A stretch of DNA of 45,702 bases from Thermomicrobiales bacterium (GCA_030446685.1 JAUJMV010000004.1:214729-260430); one strand, 5' to 3'. Counted from the first letter of the stretch, positions 6,851-15,480 are shown. Translations and numbers: made by a program. The notes: generated from the sequence alone by a model not told the origin.

Positions 6851-7834
6851 TCATCCGCCATCACCATCGGCCCCGTGCCGGCGCAAGATTGCCGCCGCCT
6901 CGTCGACCAGCCTCCGCCGCAGCGAGGCCGGCTCCAGCACGCGCACGCCGCCGCCCCAGCCGAGGAGCCAGTTGAGCACCTCCTCCTCCCGCCGCACGGC
7001 CAGCGTGACCAGCAGCCCATCGGGGCGCTCCTCCGCGCCCACCTGGAAGTAGGAGGGGGCCTCGCGGACCCAGCGCGCGACCGCGCGGTCGAACAGCGCG
7101 CGGACGACGATCGGGCGGTCATCGTCGCCGTCGCGCCGCCCGATGCGGAAGTCCGCGGGCCGGGTGAAGGTCGCCGGCAGGGTTTCGAGGTCGGCGATCC
7201 GGTCGAACCGGAAGGTGCGGATCGCCCGGCGCCGGTGGCAGTAGGCGACCAGGTACCAGGCCCCGGCGACCTGCGCGATGGCGTAGGGGTCGGCCTGTCG
7301 CGCCCGGTGTTGCTCGCCCGGTGTCTCCGGCGCCGGCGCCCGGGCCTGGTAGCGCGCGTGGTAGGTGAAGCGGACGGTCGTGCGGGCGAGGATCGCCCCG
7401 CGCAACCGGCGCAGCAGATCGGGGACCGCCGGATTGCCGGGCGCATCCGGGGTGATGAAGCCGATGCCGCCCCGGAGGGCTTCGACCTCGGCGCGGCGGG
7501 CTTCCGGCAGCGCAGCGGCGATCTTCCGTCCGGCCACTTCCGCCGCCGCGCGATACTGCGCGTCGAACTGCCGCGCCAGGAAATCGGCTCCCAGGAGCAG
7601 CAGCATCGCCTCGTCGGCGCTGAACGACAGCGGCGGCAGGAAGTAGCCCTCCTGCAAGGCGTAGCCCCGGCCCGGCGCCGCGACGATCGGGACGCCCGCT
7701 TCGCTCAGCGCCTGGATGTCGCGGTAGATCGTCCGCTTGCTCGTCTCGAACGTGCTCGCCAGATCCGCGGCCCGCCGTCGACGGTGCGCCTGCAACTCGA
7801 GGACGATCGCCAGCAGCCGGTCGGTGCGGTTCAT
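6851..7834 (-). CDS. WYL-domain transcriptional regulator with DeoR-like HTH
   Basis: A 327-residue regulator. The N-terminus is a helix-turn-helix (DLASTFETSKRTIYRDIQAL, about residues 21-41) followed by the usual GYALQEGYFLPPLSF link. The WYL-type ligand domain shows YLVAYCHRRRAIRTFRFDRI (about 200-220), and a C-terminal WCX-like region ends the protein. Such proteins sense ligands, in some cases nucleic acids, and control DNA-damage or defence genes. ATG at 7834 was chosen because the helix-turn-helix starts directly after it; the upstream in-frame stretch is low-complexity. The start is preceded by a gap with a tandem octamer that may be its operator. Confidence 0.85.
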   Translation of the reverse strand: MNRTDRLLAIVLELQAHRRRRAADLASTFETSKRTIYRDIQALSEAGVPIVAAPGRGYALQEGYFLPPLSFSADEAMLLLLGADFLARQFDAQYRAAAEVAGRKIAAALPEARRAEVEALRGGIGFITPDAPGNPAVPDLLRRLRGAILARTTVRFTYHARYQARAPAPETPGEQHRARQADPYAIAQVAGAWYLVAYCHRRRAIRTFRFDRIADLETLPATFTRPADFRIGRRDGDDDRPIVVRALFDRAVARWVREAPSYFQVGAEERPDGLLVTLAVRREEEVLNWLLGWGGGVRVLEPASLRRRLVDEAAAILRRHGADGDGG

Positions 7835-7908
7835 CGTCCGCCCACCCCAGTCGGTTCGTCGCGCGGCCGCCGCCGGCTGTCGCCCGCCGTCGCGCCGGCC
7901 CCACCAAG

Positions 7909-7926
7909 CCCTATCAGACCCTATCA
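7909..7926 (-). promoter_or_regulatory. Tandem octamer, possible operator of the WYL regulator
   Basis: CCCTATCA occurs at 7909-7916 and again at 7919-7926, exactly one helical turn apart, 75 nt upstream of the WYL start. On the coding strand it reads TGATAGGG-N2-TGATAGGG. Two same-face direct repeats suit binding by an autoregulator. No other use is seen. Confidence 0.4.
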
Positions 7927-7974
7927 TACGAGGTGCGGCACGATCCTGTTCCGCGGCGCCGTCGGGCGCAACCA

Positions 7975-8002
7975 TTGGTGTGCTGAGGAGTTAGGCTATA
8001 GG
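7975..8002 (+). promoter_or_regulatory. Sigma-70-like promoter of the membrane protein at 8101
   Basis: TTGGTG (7975-7980), a 16-nt spacer and TATAGG (7997-8002) point toward the gene at 8101. The expected leader is about 90 nt and ends in GAAGGAGG. The -35 is weak. Confidence 0.42.
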
Positions 8003-8100
8003 GGCCGGCGCCGGCCGCGGCCAACGGTGCCGGCCCTTCGCTGGCAGGGGCCGTGACGCGGATACCCCCCTAGGGAGTGGGGAGTAGGGGAAGGAGGACG

Positions 8101-8856
8101 ATGCAGGGGCAGGACCGGAAGACGCTGCAGTTGAGCGCGGCGCAGATCCTCTCCGGGGCGCTAGCCTCGGTCTCCGCCGCCGTCGTCGCGTCGGTATTCG
8201 GCGTCGCCGGGACGCTGATCGGCGCGGCGCTCACCAGCGTGGTGGCGACGGTCGGCGGCGCGCTCTACACGCATTCGCTCGAGCGGGCGCGAGAACGGGT
8301 GCGGCTGCGCCGCGCCGTGGCGCGGCCGCCGATCCCGGCCGCGCCGCCATCAGGCGTGCCACCGGCGTGGGCCACTGGCGCCGCGCGGGGGGTGTCATGG
8401 GGCGCGATCCGGGTGGTCGCGGGCGCCTCGGCGCTGGCCTTCGTCCTGGCGATCGGCATGCTGACGGCGGCCGAGACCGTTGCCGGGAGGCCAGTGGCGG
8501 AACTGGTGGGACACCCACCCCCCGCGCAATCAGAGACGACGCTCGGCGCGTTGGTCCAGCAGGTGACCGCCGAGGGGCCGGCGGACCCCGGCGCCGGGGC
8601 AGGCGATGCGGAGGCGACCCCCGAGGCGACCGGCACGGCCGCGCCGACTCCGCGGGCGCCCGGCGCCATTCCCGCCCCGACCGGGACGGCCGCCGCGCCC
8701 GCGCCGGCCAAGCCGACGCCGGCCAAGCCGACGCCGGAGTCCCCGACGCCCACGCCGCAGGCCAGGAACGCGCCGGCGCCGACCGCCCCCGCCAAGCCGG
8801 CCTCCACCCCGGCCGAGGAGGCCCCCGCGCGGCCTACCTCCACGACGGGGCGCTAG
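8101..8856 (+). CDS. Hypothetical membrane protein with Pro/Thr/Ala-rich tail
   Basis: A 251-residue protein. A strongly hydrophobic block (about residues 14-57, SVSAAVVASVFGVAGTLIGA followed by ALTSVVATVGGALYTHSLERA) can form a helical hairpin; a second membrane segment spans about 108-128. The last 100 residues are a low-complexity Pro/Ala/Thr tail with a repeated AKPTP unit, probably outside the membrane. The N-terminal block is like a membrane-protein type common in actinobacteria and Chloroflexota with no assigned role. ATG at 8101 follows GAAGGAGG. A strong bidirectional terminator lies directly downstream. Confidence 0.75.
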   Translation: MQGQDRKTLQLSAAQILSGALASVSAAVVASVFGVAGTLIGAALTSVVATVGGALYTHSLERARERVRLRRAVARPPIPAAPPSGVPPAWATGAARGVSWGAIRVVAGASALAFVLAIGMLTAAETVAGRPVAELVGHPPPAQSETTLGALVQQVTAEGPADPGAGAGDAEATPEATGTAAPTPRAPGAIPAPTGTAAAPAPAKPTPAKPTPESPTPTPQARNAPAPTAPAKPASTPAEEAPARPTSTTGR

Positions 8857-8870
8857 TCGGGCGCGGCGAA

Positions 8871-8898
8871 GGGGGGCGGACCGAATGGTCCGCCCCCC
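8871..8898. terminator. Bidirectional terminator hairpin between convergent genes
   Basis: GGGGGGCGGACC (8871-8882) pairs perfectly with GGTCCGCCCCCC (8887-8898) around a GAAT tetraloop. It separates the membrane protein gene from the convergent YtxH gene. T-tracts are short on both sides. Confidence 0.7.
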
Positions 8899-8929
8899 TT
8901 CCGTACTCAGCCCCGCGTGCGCCGCAAGC

Positions 8930-9457
8930 TTACGAGCGGCTCTGCGACGGTGGGGTCTGCGCCGGTGGGGTCTGCGCCGGCTGCGGGTAGACCACCCGCG
9001 CCTGCGTCCCGCCCGACTGGGCGCCCGAGCTGCCCTGGCTCATCTGATCCTGCGCCTTGCCCGCCGCGCTCTGGGCCTGATCCTTGGCTTGGCTCGCGGC
9101 ACTCTGCGCCTGATCCTGTGCCTTGCTCGCGACGCTCTGCACCTGCTGCTTGGCCTGCTCCATCAGCGGCTGGGCCTGCTGCTTGGCCTGGTCCAGCTTC
9201 TGCTGGGCCTGCTCCATCAGCGGCTGCGCCTGCTCCTTGAGTTGGCCGCTGGACTGCATCAGCTTCTGCCGCGTCTGCTCGCCCGACTGGGGCGCGAAGA
9301 GCAACGCCAGCCCGGCGCCGATCGCGCTGCCCCAGACGAAGGTGCGCGTCGTCTTCATGAAACCGCCGCCCTGCTTGCCGCCCTGGGCGAGCTGGCGCTC
9401 GATCTGCTCCAGCTTCTCCACCACCTGCTCGTCCAACTGCTCGACCCTCTTGGCCAT
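8930..9457 (-). CDS. YtxH-domain stress-type protein
   Basis: A 175-residue protein from ATG at 9457 (GGAGAGG seven nt upstream). A helical N-terminus (EQLDEQVVEKLEQIERQLAQ) precedes the YtxH block FVWGSAIGAGLALLFAPQSG (about 41-60), with a short membrane segment. The rest is a long Gln/Ala/Lys amphipathic helix with repeated QAKDQAQSAA units, like LEA or apolipoprotein repeats, then a Pro-rich end. YtxH proteins are general-stress proteins of unknown biochemistry. It is transcribed away from the DUF2382 gene; a sigma-54-like promoter lies 110 nt upstream. Confidence 0.8.
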   Translation of the reverse strand: MAKRVEQLDEQVVEKLEQIERQLAQGGKQGGGFMKTTRTFVWGSAIGAGLALLFAPQSGEQTRQKLMQSSGQLKEQAQPLMEQAQQKLDQAKQQAQPLMEQAKQQVQSVASKAQDQAQSAASQAKDQAQSAAGKAQDQMSQGSSGAQSGGTQARVVYPQPAQTPPAQTPPSQSRS

Positions 9458-9513
9458 CGCCACCCTCTCCTTCCGAACCGCCCGTCTCCGCCGATCCGCC
9501 GCGCGGATTCGGT

Positions 9514-9531
9514 GATTGGCACGCGCCAATC
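9514..9531. promoter_or_regulatory. Inverted repeat, possible enhancer or operator site
   Basis: GATTGGC-ACGC-GCCAATC is a perfect 7-bp inverted repeat. It lies about 120 bp upstream of the plus-strand sigma-54-like promoter at 9651, a usual distance for an enhancer-binding activator, and in the leader of the minus-strand transcript. Confidence 0.45.
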
Positions 9532-9567
9532 CCTTGCCGGCCCCGGACCGTCTCCGTGGAACGGCAT

Positions 9568-9586
9568 AATGCAGAATGTGTGCCAA
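9568..9586 (-). promoter_or_regulatory. Sigma-54-like promoter toward the YtxH gene
   Basis: On the minus strand, TTGGCACA-CATT-CTGCATT has GG and GC exactly 12 bp apart as in -24/-12 promoters. It differs from the consensus at the -12 (CTGC for TTGC). It would start transcription about 100 nt before the YtxH gene. Confidence 0.5.
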
Positions 9587-9650
9587 GACGCGGCCGCGCC
9601 GAGCGCCACGGCGTCCGGAAAATCGGGTCGGGAAGAACAAACCGTCCCTG

Positions 9651-9666
9651 TGGCACGGACTTTGCG
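9651..9666 (+). promoter_or_regulatory. Sigma-54-like promoter toward the DUF2382 gene
   Basis: TGGCACG (9651-9657), four bases (GACT) and TTGC (9662-9665) match the -24/-12 consensus TGGCACG-N4-TTGC at every core position with exact spacing. Transcription would begin near 9677, about 100 nt before the GTG at 9778. No sigma-54 gene is in the window, so use of the site is inferred. Confidence 0.58.
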
Positions 9667-9777
9667 TGATTTCCCGAGAGGCGCCCTGGGTGGTCCGGCG
9701 GCGCCGGGCGAGGCGACGATGTTCGCCCGCGGGTTGTCTACGTGGCACACCCTGCACGCAACCGAAGGAGGAGTTCA

Positions 9778-10512
9778 GTGAGCGGATCCAATCGCGACCG
9801 CGATCGAGTCGATCGCGAGTACACGACGGAGCAGACCACCAGCCGCGCCGCGAGGCAGGACGTGCGGGACACCGATGGCGAGATCCACGTCCCCGTCGCC
9901 GAGGAGCGCATCGAGGTCGGCAAGCGCGAGGGCGAGATCGGCGAGGTGGAGATTCGCAAGACGGTCGTCCAGGAGCAGGTCTCCATCCCGGTCGAGTTGG
10001 CCCACGAGGAGGTCCGCGTCGAGGAGCGCGACATCGCCGATCGGCCGGCGCAGGCCGGCGACCAGCTCTTCCAGGAAGGCGTCATCCGGGTGCCGGTGCG
10101 CGGCGAGGAGGCCGTCGTCCAGAAGGAGGCGGTCGTCACCGGCGAGGTGGTGATCGACAAGGAGCGCCTGACCGAGACCCAGAACATCACCGACACCGTG
10201 CGCCGGGAGCGCGTCGAGGTCGAGGAGGCCTACAACCAGCGGCGCGGTGAGTTCCAGCAGCACTTCACCCAGCGGCAGGCCGCGATGCGGGGCACGCAAG
10301 GCACCACGCGCACCTTCGAAGAGGCCGAGCCGAACTACCGCACCGGCTTCACCGCCGCCCACGACGAGCGCTACCAGGGCCGCGAGTTCGACGAGATCGA
10401 GCCGAGCCTGCGCAGCGAGTACGAGACCCGGCAGGGCCGCTCGGGCGGCGACGCCTGGCAGCACCTGCGCGAGGAGATCCGCGAGGGCTGGACCCGCGCC
10501 CGCCGCCGCTAG
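9778..10512 (+). CDS. DUF2382 (YsnF/AvaK-type) stress protein
   Basis: A 244-residue, highly charged protein from a GTG at 9778 with GGAGGAG six nt upstream. Residues 35-140 carry the DUF2382 pattern: IHVPVAEERIEVGKREGEIG, then VEIRKTVVQEQVSIPVELAH and EEVRVEERDI, ending in GEVVIDKERL. The family is linked to stress and photosystem-related proteins in cyanobacteria and to general stress in other bacteria. The C-terminal 80 residues (YNQRRGEFQQHF to WTRARRR) are extra, hydrophilic and helical. There is no membrane segment. A sigma-54-like promoter lies upstream; a hairpin that may end the transcript follows. Confidence 0.82.
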   Translation: MSGSNRDRDRVDREYTTEQTTSRAARQDVRDTDGEIHVPVAEERIEVGKREGEIGEVEIRKTVVQEQVSIPVELAHEEVRVEERDIADRPAQAGDQLFQEGVIRVPVRGEEAVVQKEAVVTGEVVIDKERLTETQNITDTVRRERVEVEEAYNQRRGEFQQHFTQRQAAMRGTQGTTRTFEEAEPNYRTGFTAAHDERYQGREFDEIEPSLRSEYETRQGRSGGDAWQHLREEIREGWTRARRR

Positions 10513-10538
10513 TTGACCGAGGCGCGAGCACGGATGCA

Positions 10539-10564
10539 GGCGGACACCCCTCCCGGGGTCCGCC
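10539..10564 (+). terminator. Hairpin after the DUF2382 gene
   Basis: GGCGGAC (10539-10545) pairs with GTCCGCC (10558-10564), with CCCC and GGGG inside extending the stem. There is no T-tract. It lies 27 nt after the stop, so it may be a weak terminator or processing site. Confidence 0.42.
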
Positions 10565-10579
10565 CGCGTCGAATGTCAG

Positions 10580-10599
10580 GCGGTTGCGACGGCAACCGC
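10580..10599 (+). promoter_or_regulatory. Hairpin directly before the ribosome site of the YflT-like gene
   Basis: GCGGTTGC (10580-10587) and GCAACCGC (10592-10599) form a perfect 8-bp stem with a GACG loop that ends where GGGGAGAGGGG begins. A stem abutting the ribosome site can tune translation or RNA stability. Confidence 0.45.
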
Positions 10600-10615
10600 G
10601 GGGAGAGGGGTAACG

Positions 10616-11350
10616 ATGACAGTAGGGACGAGCGCGCGGACGACGGAGAATCAGCGCACGGTGGTCGGCGTCTTCGACGGCCCGAACCACGCCGAGCGAG
10701 CGCTCAACCAGTTGCGGGACGCCGGGTTCTCGCCCGATCAGGTCTCGGTGGTCGCCAAGGACACCCGCGAGAGCCGCGAGATGGTCGAGAGCAGCGGCAT
10801 GGGCGAGGAAGGGGCCGCTTCCGGCGCGATCGCCGGCACCCTCCTCGGCGGCATTGCCGGGTGGCTCCTCGGCATCAGCGCGCTGACGATCCCCGGCATC
10901 GGGCCGATCGTCGGGGCCGGTATCATCGGCACGACGCTGGCCGGCGCCGGGATCGGCGCGGCGACCGGTGGGCTGATCGGCGCGCTGGCCGGCCACGGTG
11001 TGCCGGAAGATGACGCGCGCGGCTACGAGGACAACGTCAAGAAGGGCAGCATCCTGCTGACCGTCCACGCCCAGACGGACGAGCAGGCGCAGCGGGCGCA
11101 CCAGATCTTCGGCCAGGGCGGCGGCTCCGATGTCCGCGCCTACGGCGTGCAGGGGATCACCAACACGACCGGCGCGACCGCCCGGACGGTCGGCACGACC
11201 ACCGGCGCGACGCTCGGTACCACCACCGGCACGACGACCGGGACGATGGGGTCGTCCACGACCGGGCGCACGACCGGCGCCAGCGGCGATGCGGATACCG
11301 TCATCACCTCCGGCGAACTGCGCGACGGCGAGACCCGTCGTCGGTCGTAA
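10616..11350 (+). CDS. General stress protein of the YflT/DUF1269 kind, with Gly-rich hydrophobic core
   Basis: A 244-residue protein. The N-terminal domain (TVVGVFDGPNHAERALNQLR and GFSPDQVSVVAKDT, about 16-50) matches the general-stress 17M/YflT-type domain. It is followed by a long Gly/Ala hydrophobic hairpin (about 68-125), a second half with SILLTVHAQTDEQAQRAHQI (about 142-161), and a Thr/Gly repeat tail (TTTGATLGTTTGTTTGTMG). ATG at 10616 follows GGGGAGAGGGG. Together with YtxH and DUF2382 it makes a local stress-protein cluster. The biochemical role is unknown. Confidence 0.78.
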   Translation: MTVGTSARTTENQRTVVGVFDGPNHAERALNQLRDAGFSPDQVSVVAKDTRESREMVESSGMGEEGAASGAIAGTLLGGIAGWLLGISALTIPGIGPIVGAGIIGTTLAGAGIGAATGGLIGALAGHGVPEDDARGYEDNVKKGSILLTVHAQTDEQAQRAHQIFGQGGGSDVRAYGVQGITNTTGATARTVGTTTGATLGTTTGTTTGTMGSSTTGRTTGASGDADTVITSGELRDGETRRRS

Positions 11351-11388
11351 CCAGGCCCACCGCCGCCAATCGCTTCGCCAACGCAGGC

Positions 11389-11421
11389 GCGCGCCCCAGA
11401 CGAGGGGGGGCGCGCCTTTTT
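11389..11421 (+). terminator. Rho-independent terminator
   Basis: GCGCGCCCC (11389-11397) pairs with GGGGCGCGC (11407-11415), followed by CC and TTTTT (11417-11421). It is a strong GC stem with a U-tract 39 nt after the YflT-like gene. Confidence 0.85.
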
Positions 11422-11448
11422 GTGCGCCCTCCCGCGATCGAGCGGGCC

Positions 11449-11476
11449 TTGCCACGCGCCGCAAACCCGGTAGAAT
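11449..11476 (+). promoter_or_regulatory. Promoter of the S9 peptidase gene
   Basis: TTGCCA (11449-11454), a 16-nt spacer and TAGAAT (11471-11476) lie about 40 nt before the start and 28 nt after the upstream terminator. Confidence 0.55.
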
Positions 11477-11514
11477 GCGCCCGAGGGCGACGGGATCACG
11501 CCGGGCAGGGAGGG

Positions 11515-13637
11515 ATGATGGGCGGCGAGACGGCGGCGCGGGGCAACAACAGCGGGAAGCGGCCGATCGCGGCGGAGGATCTGTACCGCTTCACCTTCGT
11601 CGGCGATCCGCAACTCTCCCCCGACGGCGCGACCGTGGCCTTCGTGCGCACGACGGTCGACCGCGAGGCCGACGGCTACCGCTCGCAGCTCTGGACCGTC
11701 CCGGCGGACGGCTCCGCCCCGCCGCGCCGGTTCACGGCGGGGCCGAATGACACCGCGCCGCGCTGGTCGCCCGACGGTCGGGCGCTCGCCTTCCTGCGCA
11801 AGGGGCGGGGGAAGGAGGCGAAACCGCAGGTCTGGCTGATCGGCGCGCGGGGCGGCGAGGCCTGGCCGCTGACCGACGCGCGCGAGGGCGCGGCCGAGCC
11901 GCGCTGGGCGCCGGACGGGTCGCGGATCGCCTTCACCAGCCGGGTGCGCGCGGCGGACGACGCGGGGCGTGGGGCGACGGGCGACGGGCGCGAGGCGGGC
12001 GGAAAGGCGCCGGGGGGGACGGACGGGGCGGCACAGCAGAGCGACGTGCGCGTGATCGACCGCCTCAAGTTCAAGCTGGACGGCGAGGGCTTGCTCGACG
12101 ATCGCCGCCGGCACCTCTTCGTCGTGCCGGTGCGCGGGCAGGAGCGCGGCGAGGCCCGGCAGATGACGTTCGGCGACTGCAACGAGGGCATGCCCGCCTG
12201 GTCGCCGGACGGCCGGTCGCTCGCCTTCGTCTCCGCGCGCCACGAGGACCGCGACTTCGACAACCGGAGCGATATCTGGATCGTCGCGGCCGACGACGCG
12301 CCGGGCGAGCCGCGCCGCGTGACGCGCACCGCCGGGCCGTGCGCGACGCCGGTCTTCGCCCCCGATGGCCGGTCCCTCGCCTACGTCGGTCACGACAACC
12401 GGCCGGAGTACGGCCCGACGACGCTCGACGGCCTCTGGGTCGTGCCAGCGGACGGGTGCGCCCCCCCGCGCAACCTGACCGCCGCGCTCGACCGCCCGGT
12501 CGGCTCGGCGGTCGGCACCGACGCGCGGTACGGCACGCCGGGCGACGCGCCCCGCTGGTCGCCGGACGGGGCGGCGCTCTTCACGCTGGTCAGCGACCGG
12601 GGCAACGTCCCGCTGCTGCGCGTGGACGCGGTGAGCGGCGCGGCCGCGACCGTCCTCGACGGCGCGCGGCAGATCACCAACGTGGGGGTGTCCGCCGACG
12701 GCCGCCGCCTCGTCTACGCGGTCAGTGATGGCACGACGCCCGCCGACCTCTTCGCCTGCGACCTCGACGACGCCGGGCGCGCGGTGGGCGAGCGCCGGCT
12801 GACCGACGCGAACGCCGCGCTCTTCGCCGAGGTCGAGATCCGCGCGCCCCGCAAGCACACCTACCGCGCCCCCGATGGCCAGGATCTGGACGCCTGGGTC
12901 GTCACCCCGCCCGGCTTCGATCCCAAGCACAAGTACCCGCTGGTATTGGAGATCCACGGCGGGCCGCACGCGCTCTACGGCGAGTCCTTCTACCACGAGT
13001 TCCAACTCCTGGCGGCGCGCGGCTACGTCGTCCTCGCCACCAACCCGCGCGGCTCCGAGGGGTACGGGCAGGCGTTCGTCGCCGCCCTGCGCAACGATTG
13101 GGGCGGGGTGGACTACCGCGACGTGATGGCCGGGGTGGATTGGATCGTCGGGCAGGGGTATGTTGATCCGGCGCGGCTCGGCGTCACCGGCGGCTCCTAC
13201 GGCGGCTACCTGACCAATTGGATCGTCGGGCAGACCGACCGCTTCCGCGCCGCCGTCAGCGGGCGCAGCACCTGCGACCGCTACAGCCACTACGGCCACA
13301 GCGACTTCGGCTCGTTCACCGGCGACTGGGAGTTCGGCGGGCCGCCCTGGGAGCGCGCGGAGCACTACCGCGACCGCTCGCCGATCTCCTACGTCGCCAA
13401 CGTCCGCACGCCGATCCTGCTCGAGCAGCAGGAGGACGATCTGCGCTGCCCGATGCCCCAGGCCGAGCAGTTCTACACCGCCCTGAAAAGGTTGCGCCAG
13501 GCCGACGTGCAGCTCGTCCGCTTCCCGACGAGAGCCACGGCATGGTGCGCGGCGGCAAGCCCGCCCACCGCGTCGAGCGCCTCAACCGGCTGGCGGACTG
13601 GTTCGACCGCTACCTCGCGCCGCCAGCGGGCGAATAA
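11515..13637 (+). pseudogene. S9 family prolyl-oligopeptidase-like peptidase, frameshifted before the catalytic His
   Basis: The protein has an N-terminal beta-propeller with several PxWSPDG and FVSARHEDRD-type blades, then an alpha/beta-hydrolase domain with IHGGPHALYG, the nucleophile elbow GGSYGGY (codons near 13190) and the acid-loop region EQQEDDLRCPMPQAEQFY. The frame changes near 13525: the original frame loses the family pattern and runs to 13692. The next frame gives PDESHGMVRGGKPAHRVERL and ends at 13637, restoring the catalytic His. One missing C in TTCCCGACG explains it. ATG codons at 11515 and 11518 both follow GGGAGGG closely. A Gly/Asp-rich insert near 11965 is coded by 7-bp repeats. 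It may be a live gene with a sequence error, or a recent pseudogene without its His. Confidence 0.85.
11965..11992 (+). repeat. Heptamer repeats inside the S9 peptidase coding region
   Basis: GGGCGTG, GGGCGAC, GGGCGAC, GGGCGCG follow one another at 7-bp steps. They encode a variable linker between propeller blades. This is the same period as the intergenic repeats of the window. Confidence 0.65.
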
Positions 13638-13688
13638 TCAACGGACCGGGCGACGGGGAGTGGCGTCGGCACGCACGCGGGGCAGCCA

Positions 13689-14335
13689 GTGAGAGCCACG
13701 CTAACAGTTTTGGCCATCGTTGGTGTTATCACGGGGCTCGTAAACTTCCTCACCTTCATGGGGATGAGCGCGCGCCTGGGGGTGACGCGCTCAACGGCTA
13801 CGAGCGGGATGGCCGCTATTACGTGTCCTCCCGCGGCCGGGCGACGGAGGTCACCGAGGGGCAGTGGCGGCGGAGCCGGGCGCACGCAATCAGCGTCTGG
13901 ATCACCCACCCGCTGGCAATGGTCTCGATGGCCTACCTGCTCTTCCAACACGTCTTCCCGTCGTTCACCTATCGGGCGTCGAAGGAGGCGATTGCCGGGG
14001 CGGCGGACGACGTCCGTCGCTCTGGCCCCCAACTCGCCAAGACCGCGTGCAGCGGGAGGGTTGGGGGCGTGAACTACAGCGGCCCGACGATCCATGCCGC
14101 GGCGTATCCCGGTGGTATCGTGATCAAACCACTCTTCCAATCACCATTCGCGATCGCTGCGTCCGCGATCACGGACGTTCGCGCCAGTCGGGAGTGGTGG
14201 GTGAAAGGGATCGAGATCGTCCACACTTCAGCGCAGGTCACGAGCCCGATCTTCGTGCATTGCGACGAGGATGACCCGTTCGTGGCGACGCTGCGGGCGA
14301 TTCTGCTGGCCGACATGAGGGAAGCGGCGCGATGA
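13689..14335 (+). pseudogene. Membrane protein of unknown function, one frameshift
   Basis: A GTG at 13689 opens MRATLTVLAIVGVITGLVNF followed by LTFMGMSARLG, a membrane helix. Near 13780 the frame must shift by one base (in CTGGGGGGTGAC) to continue as GDALNGYERDGRYYVSSRGR, then a second hydrophobic segment (HPLAMVSMAYLLFQHVF) and a soluble end. The second part reads on to 14335. The joined protein is about 215 residues. The stop overlaps the next start (ATGA). I do not recognise the family. The indel sits in a G run, so either sequence error or fresh decay is possible. Confidence 0.6.
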
Positions 14336-14523
14336 GCAAGGCCGTCGTCACGATCCTCAACGCCCTCGGGCTCGACGTCTGCCTCGCGCTGGTCTATCTC
14401 GGCTTCAGGTGGGCGATCCCCACCCTCGGTCCCTTCGGCGTCGTATGGATCGTGCTCGTGACGAGCATCGGCCTGATCAACGCCTACCGCCTTCTACGGG
14501 GCCGGCAAGGGCCACCCGCATAG
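14332..14523 (+). CDS. Small membrane protein
   Basis: A 63-residue protein with two predicted membrane helices (about 8-28, LNALGLDVCLALVYLGFRWA, and 33-54, LGPFGVVWIVLVTSIGLINA), ending in a basic tail. ATG at 14332 overlaps the stop of the preceding membrane protein by 4 nt, so the two were translated together and may form one complex. No family is recognised. Confidence 0.6.
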   Translation: MSKAVVTILNALGLDVCLALVYLGFRWAIPTLGPFGVVWIVLVTSIGLINAYRLLRGRQGPPA

Positions 14524-14536
14524 TAAGGAGCGCGCC

Positions 14537-15480
14537 GTGAACGTCCTGATCATCGGCGGCACCGGCCTGATCAGCACCGCCATCACCCGTGAGTTGCTGG
14601 CGCGCGGCGACACGGTCACGCACTACAACCGGGGCCAGCGGGCGGCGGCATCGCCGGAGGGCGTCCGGCGGATCGCCGGCGACCGGCAGGACTACGCCGC
14701 CTTCGAGCGCCAGATGGCCGAGGCCGGCCCGTTCGACTGCGTGCTCGACATGATCTGCTTCACCCCCGAGGAGGCCGAGAGCGCGGTGCGCGCCTTCCGC
14801 GGGCGCGCGGGCCAGTTCATCTTCTGCAGCACCGTGGATGTCTACCGCAAGCCCGCCGGCCGCTACCCCGTCCGCGAGGACGAGCCGCGCGATCCCGCCA
14901 GCCCCTTCACCTACGCCGCCGACAAGGCGCGCTGCGAGGCAGTCTTCGAGGCGGCGCACGCGCGCGGCGACTTCCCGGTCACCAGACCTACGGCGATCTT
15001 CGGCGCCGCGACCCTGCTTCGACCGCCTCCGCAAGGGCGGATCATCGTCCACGGCGACGGCCGCTCCCTGTGGGCGGTCCACGATGTCGGGCGGGCCTTC
15101 GCGGGGGCGCCGCGACCTTCGGCACCTACCACGCCACCGGGGAGGAGTGGCTGACCTGGGACCGCTACCACCAGGGCGTCGCCGAGGCGATCGGGGCGCC
15201 TCCGCCCCGGCTGGTCCACATCCCGAACCTGCTGCTGCGCGTGGCCCCGCGCCGCGCCTGGATCTGCGCGGTGAACTTCGTCTTCGACAACACCGCGGCG
15301 CGCGCGGCCACCGTCCCCTTCGTCGAGGGGTCCGCCACCGTCGCCGCGACGCGCGGCCAGTCGGGACGGGCCTTCGAGGACCGCGTGGTCGCGGCCGGGG
15401 AACGCCTGGGCGCGGAGATGGCGCGCAATTGGACGGACGGAGGGTTGAAGATCCGCTGCCCGAACTCGCGGACCCCGCCG
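14537..15480 (+). pseudogene. NAD-dependent epimerase/dehydratase, degraded by several indels
   Basis: The N-terminal half is intact: MNVLIIGGTGLISTAITREL carries the Rossmann GxxGxxG, with the STVDVYRKP and TYAADKARCE (YxxxK) motifs. After about 14990 short stretches of family sequence jump between frames: GRIIVHGDGRSLWAVHDVGR in the first frame up to 15110, then FGTYHATGEEWLTWDRYHQG and FVFDNTAARA from about 15112 in another. Part of the region normally between VTRP and FDRLRKG is missing. At least two frameshifts and a small deletion are needed, so this copy is unlikely to be active. Relatives act on nucleotide sugars; the substrate is unknown. Confidence 0.72.

Noticed and set aside
9517..9537. 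A further TGGCAC...TTGC pair
   Set aside because: GG and GC are 18 bp apart instead of 12, so it is not a -24/-12 promoter; the bases belong to the inverted repeat.
11140..13365. 741-codon open frame on the minus strand opposite the S9 peptidase
   Set aside because: Antisense shadow of a gene with clear S9 motifs; Ala/Arg/Gly-rich reading without a family pattern.
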